Shown here one piece after another: positions 6,160 through 13,846 of a stretch of 24,035 nt of DNA. The position numbers and the translations under genes are program-made. Position 1 is the first letter of the stretch. Every line of letters starts with the position of its first letter. This DNA comes from a virus: positions 1 through 24,035 of the IMG/VR virus record IMGVR_UViG_3300044641_006456. One strand, given 5' to 3'. The notes under the pieces were generated by a model, which worked only from the letters and a program-made list of their open reading frames with translations, was not told the DNA's origin and did not search any database.

Positions 6160-6873
6160 TCAGTCTTTGAGGGCGCGGAGCAGGTCGCTCTCGGTTTTGG
6201 GGCCGCCCAGGCTCGCGGTGAGGTTGCTGATGGCGGGGAGCTCGTTCACCAGTTCCTGGGCGCTCCAGGTCTCACGGTTCTGGATGACGCTGGCGACGCG
6301 GCTTAGACGTTCAGCATCCTTGGCGGGGTAGCTCTCGCGGAGCACCCGGTCCAGTTCAACGATGATGTCCATGTCCTTCTGGATCATCAGCTTCCGGATC
6401 ATCCCGCCCCAGCTGCTGGAGATCTTGGTGGCTTGGTCGTCAGTGAAGAAGGTCTGACGGAGGTCGATGTCCTGGGGGATGCGTTGGCCGCAGAAGACTT
6501 CGACCCACCAGCCGAGCTCGGGCGGTTTGTCGTTCTCGGTGATGGCGAACGCCTTGGCGTAGAGGTTGCTGCCCGGGGTGCCCGGGAGCAGTTTTTTCGT
6601 GGTGGCGTAGCGGTGGATATAGAAGTTGAGCCGCTCGACAGCGATGAAGGTCCGGGGGCCGGGGCTGAGGAGGCGCCCGTGGCGGAGGCCGCTGATCTGG
6701 CTGCTGTGGAGCCAGCCGGTTCCGCCGAGGCAAGCTTTGGCCAGGGTCACCATCGTTGGGTGTGACCAGCCGTTGGTGTCCATCCAGCGGGTGAACAGCA
6801 GGGCGAAGGTCTGGACGCCTCCCTCGAACTGGGTGAGGGGATCGACTTCCCGTTCCAGTCGAGGCTGAGCCAT
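6160..6873 (-). CDS. Putative phage repressor/regulator, 237 aa
   Basis: This gene diverges from the primase-helicase gene, with a 248-base control region between them, which is the classic place for a lysogeny regulator. The N-terminal third (FALLFTRWMDTNGWSHPTMVTLAKACLG..WLHSSQISGLRHGR) has the spacing of a helix-turn-helix in which QISGLRHG would be the recognition helix. The middle (ELGWWVEVFCGQRIP) and the C-terminus are not recognised. I chose ATG at 6873; a GTG at 6894 is an alternative, and neither has a good Shine-Dalgarno sequence. The repressor role is inferred from position and the HTH-like segment, not from clear homology. Confidence 0.65.
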   Translation of the reverse strand: MAQPRLEREVDPLTQFEGGVQTFALLFTRWMDTNGWSHPTMVTLAKACLGGTGWLHSSQISGLRHGRLLSPGPRTFIAVERLNFYIHRYATTKKLLPGTPGSNLYAKAFAITENDKPPELGWWVEVFCGQRIPQDIDLRQTFFTDDQATKISSSWGGMIRKLMIQKDMDIIVELDRVLRESYPAKDAERLSRVASVIQNRETWSAQELVNELPAISNLTASLGGPKTESDLLRALKD

Positions 6874-6913
6874 TGAAACGGTGTGGTTGGGCACCAGTTC
6901 TGCGCCTGAAGGC

Positions 6914-6938
6914 TTTAAGGGTTCAACCCAACCTTAAA
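6914..6938. promoter_or_regulatory. Candidate operator dyad 1
   Basis: TTTAAGG (6914-6920) and CCTTAAA (6932-6938) form a perfect inverted repeat around a GTTCAACCCAA centre, which itself contains a nested GGGTT-C-AACCC dyad. It lies 41 bases upstream of the regulator start, in the divergent region. It is a plausible operator for that regulator. Confidence 0.45.
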
Positions 6939-6970
6939 AGGTTGCGGCCGAAGTCGGCATCCTTTCCACA

Positions 6971-6985
6971 AAATCCGCAGGATTT
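6971..6985. promoter_or_regulatory. Candidate operator dyad 2
   Basis: AAATCC (6971-6976) and GGATTT (6980-6985) form a perfect 6-bp inverted repeat around GCA, the size and symmetry of a repressor site. It lies just before a weak rightward promoter-like pair, TTGTCC (6991-6996) and TACGGT (7014-7019) with a 17-base spacer. Confidence 0.4.
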
Positions 6986-7047
6986 GCAGCTTGTCCGATT
7001 CAGGTTGCGCCGGTACGGTGGCTTGTCCTGGATGGGCGCCGACCAGC

Positions 7048-7080
7048 AAAAAGCCCCCGGCCTGGTCAGGGGCGGGGGCT
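7048..7080 (-). terminator. Leftward intrinsic terminator in the divergent region
   Basis: The 8-bp stem AGCCCCCG (7052-7059) / CGGGGGCT (7073-7080), with an inner CCT/AGG pair, is followed on the - strand by five T residues. It lies upstream of the leftward regulator. It could block antisense transcripts leaving the primase gene or attenuate a leftward transcript that starts beyond 7080. Confidence 0.65.
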
Positions 7081-7121
7081 CTGGCGTCCTGAAGGACAAG
7101 TCTCAAGCGTCCAAAACTTAC

Positions 7122-9932
7122 ATGACAGCTGTACCAGCCGCAAGCGGTGCGTTCCCGGACAAGGGGAAGCGTGCCATCGATCTCCTGCGGGAGGGCGTTT
7201 TCCCCGAGTGGTGGACTTTTGTCCCCGTGGCAGGGAAAGCAACTTTCGTCAAGGAGTGGAGCACCAAGCCCCTGACCCGGGAGCTTTGCATCGATGCCTA
7301 TAAGACGAACAGGGCCTACGCCGGCCTCGGTGTGGTCACCGGGGAGTTCTCGGGGGGCCTGATTGCCCTGGATATTGATGGGCCGGAGGCGGACGGTCGG
7401 TACAAGGATGCCGCCGGCAACGACTACGACGCGCTCGGTGAGGAGCGCACGATGTCGTGGACATCGGGGAAGCCGGGGCGGCGGCAGCTGCTGTACCGGG
7501 TGCCTCAGTCGATTGTCCCTGAGCTTCGGCATGTCAAGACGCTGATCCTGCGTGCTGACGGCAGTTGGCACCTGGGACACAGCGATGTCGAACGTCAGGC
7601 CGGGAAGGCCGAGGCGAGCGAAGCGCCCCAGTACGAGGAGGTGGTGCTGCGCTTCAACCAGTGCCAGAGCGTGGTGCCGGGCTCGCCCCACCCCGACACA
7701 GGTAAGCCGTATCGCTGGCTGAACTACAACGAGGCGAAGGTCGCTCCGGCACCGGCTTGGGTGCTCGATGTTCTGCGGGACCACCGCAAACCGGTGCAGT
7801 GGCTGAGCGATGCCGACCAGAAGGCATTGGATGCCGAGCTCGGGGAGACGGCGATTCCGTCACGGCAGATCCGTGGCTGGTTCTTCAAGGAGGAGGTGCA
7901 GCGGCTGCTGCGGCCTCGGTTGGATGATCTGGTGTTCAACCATCCGGTGTTCGACAAGTACGGGTGGAAGGAGCGCGGGGGCAACAAGCCCCAGATGATG
8001 TCCGGGTGCCCATGGCATGGCGGGCAGTCAGGGACCAGCTTCCAGTACTCGGCGGAGTCGGGCTGCTGGGATTGCAAGGCGTGCGGGGTTGGCGGTGACG
8101 TTCTCGACTTCGTTCACAAGGTCACGGTCAATGACCTGTACGCCGAGCGTCCTCAGGGCCCGGACCTGGAGCGGTACGTCGCGGAGATCGCTACCAAGCT
8201 CGGGTTCAACTACCCCGAGGATGCGCGGGCCCAGATCACCAAGGAGGCGCCGCGGCTGGTGATGGATGAGCGCCAGTTTCACGAGGCGCTGATCAAGATC
8301 CACGATGAGGAGCTCAACCCGGCGATCAGGCTCGGGCGGATGGCGGGCTTGGCGGCGGAGACCGGCCGGAGGCTCACGGGCCAACAGTGCCTGGCTGCCA
8401 TGGATGAGTACCGGTACTACGAGGACAGCCGCCGCAACAACCAGAAGAAGGAGTGGTGGCAGGACGTGGAGCAGATGCAGTTCCTGGTGCCGAACCTGTT
8501 GATGCGGCCCACCCAGGTGATGCTGCACGCGGCCGGCGGCCTCGGGAAAACGTCGGCCTGCATGGGCCTGGCCAAGGTCGTCGGGCGCGGCGAAACGATG
8601 CGGATCCGCGGCATTGAGCTGCCGGTGAAGCAGGGCCCGGTGCTCTGGATTCAGAACGATCAGAACCCGGCCAAGCTGCTGCGGGACTGCGAGGACAACG
8701 GCATCAACCCCGCCCTCGACAAGTGGTTCATCGTGAAGCGCGGCTTCCAGATCAACCACACGCACGAGTTTGCGGAGTGGATCCGGGCCTACAAGCCGGC
8801 GCTGGTGGTCGTCGACTCGATCGGCTCCTGCAGCACCAAGATGCAGGTCGAGGAGAAGGACAAGGCGTTCGCCAGCCCCTTCTATTACTACGCGGAGAAG
8901 AACGGCGATCCGGACGACTCAGGGTTCCCGGCGACATCGATCATCTGGATTCACCACGACAACGCCAATGGCGATGCCAGGGGCACGCGCTACCTGATCG
9001 CTGCGGTGGATGAGCAGTGGCACCTGCGGACGCTCTCGGAGGATGAGCGTGAGGCGCTGCGCGAGCGGGGGCGGGTTCCGTCCAGCTGCCGGATGATCCA
9101 GATCAAGAAGTCCAGGCTCGGGCGCCAGGGCGACTTGCTGGTGGTGGAGCGGGACCACGACTTCGCGTACTCGGTGTGGGACTACACCCCGACCGAGCGG
9201 CGGGAGGACCAGGGCCAGGGTGATCCGGAGCCCCACACCATGGCGCTGCGGATCGTGAAGGACCAAGTCCTCAAGGCGCGGGGTGAGGACGGTGACGCTC
9301 TCGTGGACCGTCTGACGGCGAAGGAGGTGTGGGAGTCGCTGGTCGAGGAGATGGGGGGTCAGGGGCGCCGGGCTCCGGCGAGTCGGACCGTGAAGCGTTG
9401 GCTTGATCGATGGGTTGACGATGGCGTCCTCGTCCTCGGGAAGAAGACGGTTGTGGATGGAGCCGACAAACCAGTACAGACGTACACACTCCCTCCCTCA
9501 CGCGCGCGTGCGTTGCCTACTACGAGGGGACTTTTGTCGATTCGTCCTTCAAACCCATTGCAGGAACAGGAAAAAGCAATGGACACAGCAGTTTCTGCCG
9601 AGTACGGTGTCCATTGCTCTGAGCCGAGCCAACCAGTTCAGAAAAGCAATGGACAACATCCAGAACAGGACAGGTTGTCCATTGGTCAAACGCCAGTCCC
9701 CGAGGGCGATTCCAAGGAGCAATGGGCAAATGACACGCCCACACTCGGTATAAGGGGCCCCGAGGGCGCCTCTGAAGTCGGCTCGGAGGGCGTCGGTGCC
9801 GAGGCCGAGGCCGTGATCAGTCACCCTGAATCTGGTGGTCAGCCGGTGGCTCCGCCTGTGTGGGCGCAGGAGCCCAGGCCCGAGGCCGTCGTCGACTGGG
9901 ACGACCTCGACGCTGGGTTTAGGGCCGGCTGA
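7122..9932 (+). CDS. Primase-helicase: Prim-Pol, zinc finger, RecA-like ATPase
   Basis: This 936-aa protein combines primer synthesis with DNA unwinding. Residues about 15-230 form an AEP-type bifunctional primase/polymerase: GLGVVTGEFSGGLIALDIDG with the catalytic acidic pair (D-I-D), TSGKPGRRQLLYRVP and NQCQSVVPGSPHPDTGKPYRW. Residues about 295-325 are a CHC2-like zinc finger (CPWHGG ... CWDCKACGVGGD). From about 465 there is a RecA/RepA-like ATPase with Walker A AGGLGKTS and Walker B ALVVVDSIGS, plus WIHHDNA. A winged-helix-like segment (about 810-850) and a disordered tail follow. I chose the ATG at 7122 because upstream in-frame ATGs lie before or inside the terminator hairpin; no good ribosome-binding site is visible. 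The tail-coding DNA carries the iteron-like repeats. Confidence 0.92.
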   Translation: MTAVPAASGAFPDKGKRAIDLLREGVFPEWWTFVPVAGKATFVKEWSTKPLTRELCIDAYKTNRAYAGLGVVTGEFSGGLIALDIDGPEADGRYKDAAGNDYDALGEERTMSWTSGKPGRRQLLYRVPQSIVPELRHVKTLILRADGSWHLGHSDVERQAGKAEASEAPQYEEVVLRFNQCQSVVPGSPHPDTGKPYRWLNYNEAKVAPAPAWVLDVLRDHRKPVQWLSDADQKALDAELGETAIPSRQIRGWFFKEEVQRLLRPRLDDLVFNHPVFDKYGWKERGGNKPQMMSGCPWHGGQSGTSFQYSAESGCWDCKACGVGGDVLDFVHKVTVNDLYAERPQGPDLERYVAEIATKLGFNYPEDARAQITKEAPRLVMDERQFHEALIKIHDEELNPAIRLGRMAGLAAETGRRLTGQQCLAAMDEYRYYEDSRRNNQKKEWWQDVEQMQFLVPNLLMRPTQVMLHAAGGLGKTSACMGLAKVVGRGETMRIRGIELPVKQGPVLWIQNDQNPAKLLRDCEDNGINPALDKWFIVKRGFQINHTHEFAEWIRAYKPALVVVDSIGSCSTKMQVEEKDKAFASPFYYYAEKNGDPDDSGFPATSIIWIHHDNANGDARGTRYLIAAVDEQWHLRTLSEDEREALRERGRVPSSCRMIQIKKSRLGRQGDLLVVERDHDFAYSVWDYTPTERREDQGQGDPEPHTMALRIVKDQVLKARGEDGDALVDRLTAKEVWESLVEEMGGQGRRAPASRTVKRWLDRWVDDGVLVLGKKTVVDGADKPVQTYTLPPSRARALPTTRGLLSIRPSNPLQEQEKAMDTAVSAEYGVHCSEPSQPVQKSNGQHPEQDRLSIGQTPVPEGDSKEQWANDTPTLGIRGPEGASEVGSEGVGAEAEAVISHPESGGQPVAPPVWAQEPRPEAVVDWDDLDAGFRAG
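9554..9729. repeat. Iteron-like inverted repeats, candidate replication origin
   Basis: A 12-base word AGCAATGGACA(C/A) occurs in alternating orientation: AGCAATGGACAC at 9575-9586 and its exact inverse at 9607-9618; AGCAATGGACAA at 9645-9656 and its inverse with one mismatch at 9675-9686; AGCAATGGGCAA at 9718-9729; and a partial inverse, CCCATTGC, at 9554-9561. The array lies inside the helicase gene, in the part encoding a low-complexity tail, and is richer in A+T than its surroundings. Origins inside initiator genes are known, for example lambda O. Confidence 0.55.
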
Positions 9933-9942
9933 GCCCCATGCC

Positions 9943-10060
9943 CCTAGCCCTGGTGTGGATGACTGCTTGCAGTTCCTGAATCGGGGCTAGGCTGACCAGA
10001 TACGGCAAAGGGAGGAGTGCAACCTCCTCCCCCTGCGTCACCACCGTTCACCGCTGGTGG
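9943..10060 (+). other. Structured intergenic region between helicase and KilA-N genes
   Basis: The 177-base gap 9933-10109 contains a long stem CCTAGCCC (9943-9950) / GGGCTAGG (9984-9991) enclosing the tight palindrome ACTGC-TT-GCAGT (9962-9973), then GGAGG/CCTCC near 10011-10028 and CCACC/GGTGG near 10040-10060. No T-run follows any of them, so this is not an ordinary terminator. It may be a structured leader of the KilA-N gene or part of the origin region. Confidence 0.4.
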
Positions 10061-10109
10061 CCGCGCCGCTCCGACAACCACATCCGGAGCAGGGCTCCGC
10101 ACAACCTAC

Positions 10110-10874
10110 ATGTCTTTCTTCTCGATGGATAGCAACAAGCTGGTGTCGCGTTCCTGGAACGGGACCCCGATCAGCCGCCGGACCACCGACGGCTTCGTCA
10201 ACGCCACGGCCATGTGCCGGGCCAATGAGAAGCGCTGGTCTGACTACCGGGAGTCGGATCGGTGCCAGCAGTATTTGGACGCCCTGTCCCAAACAACGGA
10301 AATTCCGGTGTTTGACCTGATCGTTTCGCGTCAGGGCCATGGCGGCGGTACCTGGGTCCATCCCCAAGTCGCCGTGGATCTGGCCCGGTGGATTTCGGCG
10401 CCGTTCGCGGTCTGGATGGACGGCTGGTTCATTGAGGGCTTCCAGGGTGCTGCTCAACCTCAGAAAACATCGACGCCCAGGCTCGGTGCTGCTGAAGTTG
10501 TCGCCCTCGTGGAGCGGAGCGTGGCTCTGTTCGAGAAGCTCGGCGGGATGGATCAGCGCGACGAGCTGCTGTTCAAGGACATCGTGCGCAGCAACGTGCT
10601 GTCCGCGAGCTCGGGTTCAGTGCCCGCGCTGGCTGGGGAAGACGAGCTGACCCTGAGCGATGCCTGGATGGAGGTGTTCCAAGAGGTGCTGCCCCGGACC
10701 AAGTACCGCTCCGCCGGGATCCTGGTGGCGAACGCCTACCGCGAGGACTTTGGTGAAGAGCCCCCGACTCGCCAGCAGTTTGTTGATGGTGCTCCTCGCC
10801 AAGTGAAGAGCTATCGCCGTTCCTGGCTGGTCGAGACGCTCCAGCGTTTCAAGGCTCAGCTTGCTGGCGCCTGA
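10110..10874 (+). CDS. KilA-N domain protein
   Basis: This 254-aa protein begins with a KilA-N domain: WNGTPISRRTTDGFVNATAMCRANEKRWSDY, then YLDALSQ and the signature GGGTWVHPQVAVDLARWISAPFAVWMDGW at about residues 77-105. KilA-N is a DNA-binding domain found in phage and large-virus regulators, sometimes in anti-repressors or replication factors. The C-terminal 140 residues are not recognised but contain a helical segment and PPTRQQFVDGAPRQVKSYRRSW. I chose the ATG at 10110; a GTG at 10017 would add an unconvincing proline-rich leader. It lies between helicase and polymerase, overlapping tail-to-tail with the leftward gene at 10856. Confidence 0.88.
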   Translation: MSFFSMDSNKLVSRSWNGTPISRRTTDGFVNATAMCRANEKRWSDYRESDRCQQYLDALSQTTEIPVFDLIVSRQGHGGGTWVHPQVAVDLARWISAPFAVWMDGWFIEGFQGAAQPQKTSTPRLGAAEVVALVERSVALFEKLGGMDQRDELLFKDIVRSNVLSASSGSVPALAGEDELTLSDAWMEVFQEVLPRTKYRSAGILVANAYREDFGEEPPTRQQFVDGAPRQVKSYRRSWLVETLQRFKAQLAGA

Positions 10875-11083
10875 TCAGTTCCGAAAACGGATGGGCACCC
10901 TTCACACCGATCTCGGCCGAGGGCTTCGATCTGTTGCTCCAGCAGCAGGCAGATCAGGGCTTTGGCTTCGAAATGTCCTTTGACCAAGCTGCGAGTCAGC
11001 GGCTTGAGCTGCTCGAGGTCGGTGCAGCTGTCCACCATGCGCAGCGCGGATTGCTCCGCGAACTTCAGCGAGAGGTGGTCCAT
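10856..11083 (-). CDS. Small leftward gene between KilA-N and DNA polymerase, 75 aa
   Basis: This protein-like reading frame opposes its neighbours: its tail overlaps the end of the KilA-N gene by 19 bases and its upstream side meets the polymerase start. The protein (MDHLSLKFAEQ..., CTDLEQLKPLTRSLVKGHFEAK, LICLLLEQQIEAL) reads like a compact helical protein and not a shadow of another gene, and nothing else fills 10875-11106. ATG at 11083 was chosen; an ATG at 11113 would add 10 residues and overlap the polymerase start. Function unknown; a regulator that is expressed in the lysogenic direction is possible. Confidence 0.55.
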   Translation of the reverse strand: MDHLSLKFAEQSALRMVDSCTDLEQLKPLTRSLVKGHFEAKALICLLLEQQIEALGRDRCEGCPSVFGTDQAPAS

Positions 11084-11106
11084 CCACAAAACGCCGTTAC
11101 ACCACA

Positions 11107-13056
11107 ATGCCATCCCTAAAAACACAGGAAAGGGTTGATGCCCTGACACGTCTGGATTTCGACTTTGTTCAGGGTCCCCATCAGGTGGGCCTATTACAAC
11201 GTCGTATCGCTGAGATCGCAGCTGTAGACGGGTTTCTTGGCGTTGACACGGAAACGACCGGCCTTGATCCGCTGACGAATCAGGTGCGGCTAATTCAGGT
11301 TGGGACTAAAGATTTTGCACTGATTGTTGACCTCGACGGTTGGCGCGCCGAGGGCGAGAGGAGTGTGCCGTGGGATTCACCTGGGTTACGTGAGCTCAGA
11401 GATTTATTGGAAGGGCCTAACCGAAAGGTCTTGCAGAACGCTGCGTTTGATCTGAATTTCTTGCGAGGAGAGAACATCGTCCTCGGTGGTGTGCTGTTTG
11501 ACACCATGATTGCCGCGAAGATCATCAATAACGGGACCGGGGCCAAGAACGACCTCGGCTCATTGGTGGACCGGGTGCTCAAGCTGCCCTTGGCCAAGGA
11601 GCTGCAGAAGGCGGATTGGTCCGGCGAGATCACCAGCGAGATGGTCGAGTACGCGGCGCGTGACGTGATCTGCTTGCCGTTCCTGGCGGATGAGTTGGCG
11701 GAGAGCCTCAGGAGTCAGCGGATTCGGGCGAACTTCACGCTCTGGGATCTGTTTCTGCTGGAGATGCGGGTGCTCCGGCCCATCGCAACGATGCAGTGGC
11801 ACGGGTTTGGCTTCGACAAGCCTGGGGCAGAGGACCTGCGGCTGTCGCTGACCCAGGAGGCTGAGGCTCTGAAAACCCTGTTTCTGGAGCACCTCGACAA
11901 GGAGATCCGGGCGAACCTGCCGGATGATCCGCACTCGTGGCTGCCGCGTGATCCTGATGGCAGCGTCAACACCAGGGAGAAGGATTCCGGTTCGAAGCGG
12001 CTGGGAACCAAGGTCTACAAGGGCTTCAACCCGCGCTCGCCGAAGCAGATGGCCGAGCGCTTTGAGCAGGCGGGCATCCTGCTACCCCCGGATGAGAAGG
12101 GCGCCCCGAGCCTGGATCAGAACCTGTTGGCGTTCCTGCGCAAGGACTATGAGCTGATCGATCAATACCTGAACTGGAAGACAGCGGTCACCAAGGTTTC
12201 GAACATTGAAAAGCTCCTGGAGTCCGTGGGGCCGGATGGCCGGATCCATTGCAATTACAGGCAAATGGGGACTGAGACGGGGAGGCTCAGCGCAGCGTCT
12301 CCCAACCTTCAGCAGGTCAATCGGGGCAAGGATTTTCGCAGCAAGTTCGTTGCCGAGGCCGGCTATGTGCTCGTTGTGGCTGACTTCTCCCAGGTGGAGC
12401 TGCGAGTGGCGGCTGAGCTCTCGGGGGAGGAGAAGATGCGAGAGGCGTATAGGGCGGGGCGTGACCTGCACACCGAGACCGCCGCTTTGATGACCGGTGT
12501 CGCCCTCGAGGACGTCACCAAGGAGGCCAGGACCTCAGCGAAGGTGGCCAATTTCGGGTTGCTGTATGGCGCGGGGCCGGCGACGTTGCAGAAGCAGGCA
12601 GTCGCGCAGTACGGGCTCGACATGGAACTCGACGAGGCGCGGCAGATCGTCGAGGGCTTCAGAGCTGCGTACCCCACGCTCTATGCCTGGCAGCAGAGCG
12701 AAGGCACCAAGACCACGAAGGCGGTGAACACCGCGATTGGGCGCCGGCGGATGTTGGTTGGCTTCAACGACAAGTACACGACGCGGATCAACACGCAGGT
12801 GCAGGGCACCGCAGGTGACATCGCCAAGATCGCGATTGACAAGCTGTGGCGCCACGTTGTTCAGGCGCCGGCTGGTGAGGCCAAATTGATCGCCATGGTC
12901 CACGATGAAATCGTCCTCGAGGTGCGTGAGGATCGCGCTGAGCACTGGGGAACGGTGCTAAAGGAGTCGATGGAGTCGGCGGGGTCAGAGGTCTGCACCC
13001 ATGTGCCCATCGTTGCTGAGGTGTCCTCTGGCAAGACTTGGGCGGATGCCAAATAA
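11107..13056 (+). CDS. polA: Family A DNA polymerase with 3'-5' exonuclease
   Basis: This 649-aa replicative polymerase has the proofreading exonuclease motifs DTETTGL (about residue 46), NAAFDLNFL (about 111) and YAARD (about 181), then polymerase motif A DFSQVELRVAAEL (about 425), the O-helix KVANFGLLYG (about 480) and motif C VHDEIVLEV (about 598). The 5' nuclease domain of bacterial Pol I is absent, as usual for phage enzymes. The residue equivalent to E. coli Phe762 is phenylalanine. The start at 11107 has GGTTG-poor upstream sequence without a strong ribosome-binding site. The nearby primase-helicase completes the replisome. Confidence 0.95.
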   Translation: MPSLKTQERVDALTRLDFDFVQGPHQVGLLQRRIAEIAAVDGFLGVDTETTGLDPLTNQVRLIQVGTKDFALIVDLDGWRAEGERSVPWDSPGLRELRDLLEGPNRKVLQNAAFDLNFLRGENIVLGGVLFDTMIAAKIINNGTGAKNDLGSLVDRVLKLPLAKELQKADWSGEITSEMVEYAARDVICLPFLADELAESLRSQRIRANFTLWDLFLLEMRVLRPIATMQWHGFGFDKPGAEDLRLSLTQEAEALKTLFLEHLDKEIRANLPDDPHSWLPRDPDGSVNTREKDSGSKRLGTKVYKGFNPRSPKQMAERFEQAGILLPPDEKGAPSLDQNLLAFLRKDYELIDQYLNWKTAVTKVSNIEKLLESVGPDGRIHCNYRQMGTETGRLSAASPNLQQVNRGKDFRSKFVAEAGYVLVVADFSQVELRVAAELSGEEKMREAYRAGRDLHTETAALMTGVALEDVTKEARTSAKVANFGLLYGAGPATLQKQAVAQYGLDMELDEARQIVEGFRAAYPTLYAWQQSEGTKTTKAVNTAIGRRRMLVGFNDKYTTRINTQVQGTAGDIAKIAIDKLWRHVVQAPAGEAKLIAMVHDEIVLEVREDRAEHWGTVLKESMESAGSEVCTHVPIVAEVSSGKTWADAK

Positions 13057-13092
13057 CGGTCATCCGTAGCCTTGGGTAGTGGCGCTACATCC

Positions 13093-13329
13093 ATGGCCCC
13101 ACAATTTGTGCCCCGGGATCGCTCCTTCTACTGCGTGTTGATGGAGGACATCGCCGAGGCAATCGATGCGGCTCCCAGCGTTGACGCGGTCGTCGAAGCT
13201 ATGGCGGTGATGGATGTGCTGACCACCAGACTCGAGGACCACTTCGATGGGCTCGTGGTCGGAGATGGGCGTGGGATGGAGATTGATGGACGGCGGTACG
13301 TCGAGCTGTTGTTCTCGGTGGGCGGTTGA
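13093..13329 (+). CDS. Hypothetical protein, 78 aa
   Basis: A small acidic protein of unknown function follows the polymerase by 36 bases. It contains FYCVLMEDIAEAIDAAP and VVEAMAVMDVLTTRLEDHF, probably two or three helices, and a final strand pair (EIDGRRYVELLFSVGG). The ATG at 13093 was chosen over a TTG at 13072. It overlaps the start of the following gene, so the two are coupled. A short hairpin CGGATG/CATCCG spans the polymerase stop just upstream, without a T-run. Confidence 0.6.
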   Translation: MAPQFVPRDRSFYCVLMEDIAEAIDAAPSVDAVVEAMAVMDVLTTRLEDHFDGLVVGDGRGMEIDGRRYVELLFSVGG

Positions 13330-13544
13330 CCGAGCTCGAAGTCAGAGCCGTGTTGTTGCGTCGCTTGGAGAAGGTGGTCCGCAAGCTGCCAAATGGGCTG
13401 TTGCAGCGACTTGTTGCTGATGCGGAGTTCTTCAGTGACTGGAACCTGAGCAAGAAGCGGGCTCGGGCTTCGGCGCGGCTCGCTCAACACCGGGCCTGGG
13501 AGGCCAAGGCAGAGGATCGGTACTGGAAAAGCGTTAGGCGCTGA
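13326..13544 (+). CDS. Hypothetical protein, 72 aa
   Basis: A small, basic, helical protein (LRRLEKVVRKLPNGLLQRLV, KKRARASARLAQHRAWEAKAE) whose likely start is the TTG at 13326, overlapping the TGA of the preceding gene. It ends inside the tail of the leftward excisionase-like gene, overlapping by 11 bases. Function unknown. It closes the rightward replication block. Confidence 0.55.
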   Translation: MTELEVRAVLLRRLEKVVRKLPNGLLQRLVADAEFFSDWNLSKKRARASARLAQHRAWEAKAEDRYWKSVRR

Positions 13545-13809
13545 CTGTCCTATTCAGGAACTGGTTGACAGCTTTGACGCGATGGAACCGGTAACGCGGG
13601 CGCTTCGGGGTACCGATGTTCTTGATGGCGGGGCCGTGGATGATGCCCTTGGACATCTGGTACACCAGGGCTTTGGTGTCGCGCAGCCCAACCAGGCGGC
13701 AGAACTCTTTGGAGTCGACCCAGTCGTTGCTGGCTGGGGTCTGCTTGCTTTCGATTAGGGCCACGAGGGTCCGCTCAAGGGCATCGAGGCGGTTGAGGAT
13801 CTCGTCCAC
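13534..13809 (-). CDS. Candidate excisionase / HTH DNA-binding protein
   Basis: This 91-aa protein lies immediately downstream of the integrase on the same strand, 37 bases apart, where phage excisionases are found. After an N-terminal helix with a coiled-coil look (MDEILNRLDALERTLVALIES) comes a helix-turn-helix-like segment (DWVDSKEFCRLVGLRDTKALVYQMSKGIIHG) and a basic wing (GTPKRPRYRFHRVKAVNQFL), the pattern of AlpA/Xis-type winged-helix proteins. The start is a GTG at 13809. The excisionase function is inferred from position and fold pattern. Confidence 0.65.
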   Translation of the reverse strand: MDEILNRLDALERTLVALIESKQTPASNDWVDSKEFCRLVGLRDTKALVYQMSKGIIHGPAIKNIGTPKRPRYRFHRVKAVNQFLNRTVSA

Positions 13810-13846
13810 GAAGGTCTAACCGGATCTGGATAGATGCTAGCCCAAC

